Shown piece by piece: positions 60,561 to 64,000 of a stretch of 64,000 bases of DNA. Both the position numbers and the translations under genes were made by a program. Positions within the stretch are counted from its first letter, which is position 1. The number at the start of each line of letters is the position of its first letter. Source of the DNA: Paenibacillus sp. PL91 (GTDB taxonomy: Bacteria > Bacillota > Bacilli > Paenibacillales > Paenibacillaceae); the NCBI RefSeq assembly GCF_012935325.2, contig NZ_JABBYG020000002.1:659358-723357 (forward strand). The letters run 5' to 3'. The notes beneath the pieces are model-generated. The model searched no databases. It saw only the letters and a program-made list of their open reading frames with translations, and was not told where the DNA came from.

Positions 60561-61010
60561 CTAGGTATGCTTATGCTCCGTGTCATGCTGATGCTTATCT
60601 GCATAAGTTACGGAAAGCTCCGCGTAGACAACGCCCTTTTGTGCTTGAATTTGCTGATTCAACGATCGTAGCCGGGAGAGCTGCCCTCTAACGACGATTA
60701 CCTCTAAACATTGATCGTGATTCAAATGGACATGCATGTTGGAGATGATGTCATGATGGAAGCGGTGCTGCACCTCCATGAGCACGATTGGAAGATCGCT
60801 CGCATGGTGATCATAGACGAGGACAATCGTGCCCGCAACATGCTCTTGGCCATTCATGCGGGCAGGCTCAAGCAAAGCTCGCCTTGCCAAATCGCGAATA
60901 GCTTCCGATCGATTCGAATAGCCCTGCTCATCCGTATACCGATCGAACTGTTCGATTAGCGGAGAAGGAAACGATACACCAAACCGAACCAATTCTTCTT
61001 TATCAGCCAT
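60561..61010 (-). CDS. nikR: Nickel-responsive regulator NikR
   Basis: 149 residues. A ribbon-helix-helix DNA-binding domain at the N-terminus (VRFGVSFPSPLIEQFDRYTD, then YSNRSEAIRDLARRALLE) is followed by an ACT-like metal domain. His82, His93, His95 and Cys101 keep the exact spacing of the E. coli nickel ligands (76, 87, 89, 95). NikR represses nickel uptake genes when nickel is sufficient. It lies upstream of nikABCDE on the same strand. The C-terminus is His-rich (DKHQHDTEHKH). Confidence 0.95.
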   Translation of the reverse strand: MADKEELVRFGVSFPSPLIEQFDRYTDEQGYSNRSEAIRDLARRALLEPARMNGQEHVAGTIVLVYDHHASDLPIVLMEVQHRFHHDIISNMHVHLNHDQCLEVIVVRGQLSRLRSLNQQIQAQKGVVYAELSVTYADKHQHDTEHKHT

Positions 61011-61056
61011 GTATTCACCCTGCCTGCATCAATTAATTAAAACATTCGCCATGCTG

Positions 61057-61368
61057 CTATTTTTTATTCGAAATAGGATAATCGATTACGATTACATTAT
61101 CGATGAGGCCATCCAGCTTGCTCACAAAGCTTTGATGGGCAGGATGCGGTCCATATGCGAGCAGCGCCTGTTGATCAGCAAACGTCACACGGAGTCCGAG
61201 CGTATAGCCTTGGATGTTCCCCGTTTCCGTCGTTTCATTAATGCCGGCTGTCAGTTCTACGATACCCGGTATTTCTGAAGGCAGCGCATATAATGCGTCC
61301 AGCAGCTCTTTTTCCAAACTGGCAGACAGCTCCTCTTTAAACTTAAACGACACTAAATGCTCATACAT
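61057..61368 (-). CDS. Dabb (stress-responsive A/B barrel) family protein
   Basis: 103 residues: YEHLVSFKFKEELSASLEKE, ELTAGINETTETGNIQGYTL, and the PHPAHQSFVSKLDGLIDNVI pattern that closes the dimeric alpha/beta barrel. Family members are small cytoplasmic proteins of mostly unknown role. GGGAG precedes the ATG. It lies 46 bp before nikR on the same strand. Confidence 0.88.
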   Translation of the reverse strand: MYEHLVSFKFKEELSASLEKELLDALYALPSEIPGIVELTAGINETTETGNIQGYTLGLRVTFADQQALLAYGPHPAHQSFVSKLDGLIDNVIVIDYPISNKK

Positions 61369-61485
61369 GTTTCGTCATTCTCCCTTCGATTGCGATGATC
61401 ATTTCCTCTATCATATCACGGACAACTTCCAAGATGTTATAATCAAAACGATCGTTAGGACAATATCATTAAAGGAGAAATAGCG

Positions 61486-61800
61486 ATGAATGAGCTGGTG
61501 AACGAAGCCTTGAATACTGCGTTAAGAAACTGGAACGCGATGTCGAGCTCGAGTTTTGACGAAGCGGAAGGATCGGCCGATCAATTCGAGTCGTCGTTCT
61601 ATACTTTTATCGATGCTGTTCGGCTTTGGGCGAATACTGAATTGAAGCCAATGCCACAAACCGTTGAGCAATTTCTTGCATTGCCAATGGTTATCGCGAT
61701 TTTTGACAAGCTTCCCGCTCCGCTGCATTTAAACTTCGAAACAGAGGCAGAGCTCATCGTGGACCAAATCATTCGTATCGACGACGAAAAATACGATTAG
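61486..61800 (+). CDS. Small acidic protein of unknown function
   Basis: 104 residues with a clear AAAGGAGAAA ribosome-binding site before the ATG at 61486. Acidic and helical: MNELVNEALNTALRNWNAMS, then FIDAVRLWANTELKPMPQTV. No membrane span. It is divergent from the Dabb gene and precedes the MocR regulator. I do not recognise the family. Confidence 0.7.
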   Translation: MNELVNEALNTALRNWNAMSSSSFDEAEGSADQFESSFYTFIDAVRLWANTELKPMPQTVEQFLALPMVIAIFDKLPAPLHLNFETEAELIVDQIIRIDDEKYD

Positions 61801-61976
61801 CGCAGCGAAAAATACGACACTGCATATAAGATTTCTTCGACCAACTATCCCCTTTTATCAAAAATAAATTGGAGGGTCTATAATACTTCCAATTGGATCT
61901 GTACATATTAAAGCTAATCCTTTACCTTAATGGTAGGATCAGACACGTCATCATTCGCAAAAGGTGTTGGTAGACC

Positions 61977-63407
61977 ATGTGGAAACCCGATCGTTCAGCA
62001 CAAACCCCCTTATACCAGCAAATTGTCGATCATATCCAGCGCGCTATCTCTTATGCGGAGCTTCCGCCCGGCAGCAGCCTGCCTTCCGAGCGAAAGCTGG
62101 CGGAGCAGCTCGGCGTTAACCGCAGCACCATCATACAAGCCTATGAAGAACTGCGCGCATCCGGATTAGTGGAAAGCACGGTCGGCAGAGGCACACGCGT
62201 GAGTCTGACTAAATGGGGCATTTCACCTACGAGTACGCCAAATTGGCGGCAATATACGGAGGGCGGCACCTTCCTGCCTAATCTCCCTCTTATGCGCCGC
62301 GTTCGTGAGGTTACGCAAAACGACTCGTCGATCATTAATATGGCGAGCGGCGAGCTGTCGTCCGATCTATTTCCGAACGAGTTGGTCAATCGTATTTTGC
62401 GGGAGCAGTCGTTTCAGGAGCATCTTGGCTACGATGATCCACAAGGCTTTTTTCCGTTGAGAAAATCACTCGTGGGCACCCTCAAGCATTACAATGGCAT
62501 TCAAACGACTGAATCATCCATGCTCATTACATCCGGCTCGCAGCAGTCTTTATATTTAATTACGCAGTGCTTGCTGTCTCCGGGCGATGCCGTTGCTATA
62601 GAGGACCCTTCTTACAGCTATTCGCTGCCGATGTTCCAATCGGCTGGCTTACGAATTTTCCGGCTGCCCGTATATGAGGATGGTATCGATCCGGATGATA
62701 TTGCGAGCCTCTATCGCCAGCATCGCATTCGGATGGTCTTTTTAAATCCCAATTACCAAAACCCAACCGGCACCATCCTCAGCGAGTCAAAAAGAAAACG
62801 GCTGCTGAAGATTGCTGCAGATTTGCGCATTCCGGTCGTCGAGGATGATCCGTTCAGCTTGACTGCCTTTGATGGAAATGTACCCGCTTCGCTCAAATCG
62901 CTGGATACGGACGGAATCGTGCTCTACATCGGTTCGCTTTCCAAAATAGCCGCTTCTGGGCTTCGGATCGGCTGGATGGTTGCCCCCCAATCAGTCATTG
63001 AACGTTTAACCGATGCAAGGCAGCAAATGGATTTTGGCTTAAGCATTCTTCCGCAATGGGTTGCGGAACGGCTGCTCGCCTCTGAACATTTTGACCAGCA
63101 TATTGTGCTATTGCGCCAAGCTTTATATGAGAAGCAGCGGATCATGGTACAGACATTAACGGATACGCTGCAAGGAAAGGTAAGCATTGTCCCGCCGCTC
63201 GGCGGATTGAACTTATGGTGCAAAATCAATCAAAAAATCGATGATGCGAAGCTTTTGGAAGAATCGATCAGAAGAGGCGTGGCATTTGTGCCCGGAAGCG
63301 TCTATGGCTCGGAGCCCGGCTATATCCGGTTTTGCTTTGCGAAACCCAAGTACGAAGAAATATATCCCGGAATCGCCGCATTCTCGGATGCATTGGAGAG
63401 CTTTTGA
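61977..63407 (+). CDS. MocR-type regulator: GntR DNA-binding domain fused to aminotransferase domain
   Basis: 476 residues. N-terminal winged helix (TPLYQQIVDHIQRAISYAEL, then ERKLAEQLGVNRSTIIQAYE and SGLVESTVGRGTRVSL). The rest is a fold-type I aminotransferase: SGSQQSLYLITQCLLSPGDA, FLNPNYQNPTGTILSESK, and the PLP-binding lysine in YIGSLSKIAASGLRIGWMV (about 323). Such regulators sense PLP or amino compounds and often control a divergent gene. Here neighbouring genes are small and of unknown function, so the target is not clear. AAAGGTG precedes the ATG. Confidence 0.9.
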   Translation: MWKPDRSAQTPLYQQIVDHIQRAISYAELPPGSSLPSERKLAEQLGVNRSTIIQAYEELRASGLVESTVGRGTRVSLTKWGISPTSTPNWRQYTEGGTFLPNLPLMRRVREVTQNDSSIINMASGELSSDLFPNELVNRILREQSFQEHLGYDDPQGFFPLRKSLVGTLKHYNGIQTTESSMLITSGSQQSLYLITQCLLSPGDAVAIEDPSYSYSLPMFQSAGLRIFRLPVYEDGIDPDDIASLYRQHRIRMVFLNPNYQNPTGTILSESKRKRLLKIAADLRIPVVEDDPFSLTAFDGNVPASLKSLDTDGIVLYIGSLSKIAASGLRIGWMVAPQSVIERLTDARQQMDFGLSILPQWVAERLLASEHFDQHIVLLRQALYEKQRIMVQTLTDTLQGKVSIVPPLGGLNLWCKINQKIDDAKLLEESIRRGVAFVPGSVYGSEPGYIRFCFAKPKYEEIYPGIAAFSDALESF

Positions 63408-63480
63408 TTTACAAATTAATCATCTGATTTATTTTGAGATCGGTTTGGGAACAATCCAACGATTAATTTGTACATCGGTT

Positions 63481-63516
63481 TTGAGATTGGTTGTGAGATT
63501 GGTTTTGAGATTGGTT
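63481..63516. repeat. 12-bp tandem repeat, three copies
   Basis: The unit TTGAGATTGGTT occurs at 63481, 63493 (one change) and 63505. A related, diverged copy (TTGAGATCGGTT) lies upstream near 63434. It lies between the MocR gene and the 44-codon small gene. Confidence 0.85.
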
Positions 63517-63615
63517 TTGATATCAAGATTGATAGAAATCTAATATTAGTCTTAAAATTATCCATGAAATCAAACTTGGAATTTAACTTAATGTGGATGA
63601 AAGGAGGCTGGAGCA

Positions 63616-63750
63616 ATGACTTATATTATTATTTTGAGCGCATTGTTTTTCGGCGGCATTATTTATATTCTGATGGCTGGCGCACAAATTATACGCGAGG
63701 ATGATCACATTCAGGATCAAATATTGAAGCAGATGAACGAATCTCATTAA
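63616..63750 (+). CDS. 44-residue single-span membrane protein of unknown function
   Basis: Found by eye, in a different frame from longer but unsupported frames. The ATG at 63616 follows AAAGGAGG eight to fifteen bases upstream. The peptide starts TYIIILSALFFGGIIYILMA (one membrane span) and continues with a charged cytoplasmic tail GAQIIREDDHIQDQILKQMN, ending ESH. The clean split into hydrophobic and acidic halves, the good ribosome-binding site and the following hairpin support a real small protein. I do not recognise a family. Confidence 0.6.
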   Translation: MTYIIILSALFFGGIIYILMAGAQIIREDDHIQDQILKQMNESH

Positions 63751-63817
63751 AGGAAACTTTGTATAGCGACCAGAAAACGCGGGAAGCAATAAGTAAGGTC
63801 ACATAAATTTAAAGATA

Positions 63818-63852
63818 AAACGAGCCTTTAGAATCACTTCTTAGGCTCGTTT
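63818..63852. terminator. Hairpin, probable terminator of the 44-residue gene
   Basis: Stem AAACGAGCCT (63818-63827) with AGGCTCGTTT (63843-63852), 15-nt loop. The following bases (AGCTTATTG) are only moderately T-rich. Confidence 0.6.
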
Positions 63853-63941
63853 AGCTTATTGAGAGACATAAAAAAACTAGAATCCTCTAACTAATCTCGT
63901 AAAAGTAAAAATAACAGGAAAAATACATCTAGAATAAAAAG

Positions 63942-64000
63942 TGGACACCTCGTTAAGAGAAATCAATAATGAATATATCTAGGAGGTGTTCGCATGGGTG
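63942..64000 (+). mobile_element. Probable left end of an IS3-type insertion sequence (cut by the window edge)
   Basis: The stretch starts TGGACACCTCGTTAAGAG, resembling the terminal inverted repeats of IS3-family elements, and is followed 52 bp later by a start codon with a strong ribosome-binding site (AGGAGGTGTT). Only 59 bp are inside the window, so the call rests on the terminal pattern and spacing. Confidence 0.4.
63994..64000 (+). CDS. Start of a gene running off the right edge (possible transposase)
   Basis: ATG at 63994 after AGGAGGTG. Only two codons (Met-Gly) are visible. The context suggests orfA of an IS3-type transposase, but this cannot be tested inside the window. Confidence 0.35.

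Noticed and set aside
63416..63616. 66-codon minus-strand frame with a KPIS repeat
   Set aside because: It is only the translation of the 12-bp tandem repeat, without ribosome-binding site.

Overview
The window is a stretch of a low-to-mid GC, spore-forming Bacillota chromosome, most likely Paenibacillus or a close relative. The evidence is the yqeG-yqeH-aroE-yhbY-nadD-yqeK-rsfS-yqeM operon, spoVAC-spoVAD-spoVAE, HPr kinase/phosphorylase, class Ib ribonucleotide reductase, and Lpl/Ytc-type sugar ABC transporters paired with YesM/YesN-type two-component systems. Nearly all genes lie on the minus strand. No rRNA, tRNA, CRISPR array or complete insertion sequence was seen.

Left part (1-24 kb), mostly core functions: the N-terminus of a sugar ABC permease cut by the window edge; a small operon of a membrane protein, a PhzF-family enzyme and a DUF2164 protein; a GyrI-like effector-binding protein; a divergent HprK; a three-gene ABC-2 exporter; nrdI-nrdE-nrdF behind a promoter carrying two tandem NrdR-type boxes; the yqe/nadD/aroE ribosome-assembly and NAD/shikimate operon, with a CvfB-type gene inserted before yqeM; a MoxR-DUF58-transglutaminase operon; and the spoVA genes for dipicolinic acid uptake into the forespore.

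Middle part (24-43 kb), a glycan-utilisation region: GH42 beta-galactosidase, a lipoprotein solute-binding protein, two permeases, a YesN/YesM two-component pair, a GH3 enzyme with extra domains, a GH95 fucosidase-like enzyme, a sugar isomerase/epimerase, a Gfo/Idh/MocA dehydrogenase and a divergent AraC regulator. The enzyme set suggests trimming of fucosylated or galactosylated plant oligosaccharides, taken up through the Lpl-type transporter (its ATPase would be encoded elsewhere).

Right part (43-64 kb), transport and metals: an Fsr-like MFS exporter with a divergent GntR regulator and shared operator repeats; an orphan uroporphyrinogen-III synthase; an AI-2E-family membrane protein; a siderophore uptake operon and its AraC/binding-protein fusion regulator, both behind Fur boxes; an orphan FabF with a divergent XRE regulator; a nickel NikABCDE transporter with NikR and a GTAACAC direct-repeat operator; a MocR regulator; and, at the right edge, the probable start of an IS3-type element.

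Three very small membrane-protein genes were found by eye (24171-24266, 43025-43111, 63616-63750). The first two share their ribosome-binding region and architecture and look like a paralogous pair of 28-31 residue single-span peptides.
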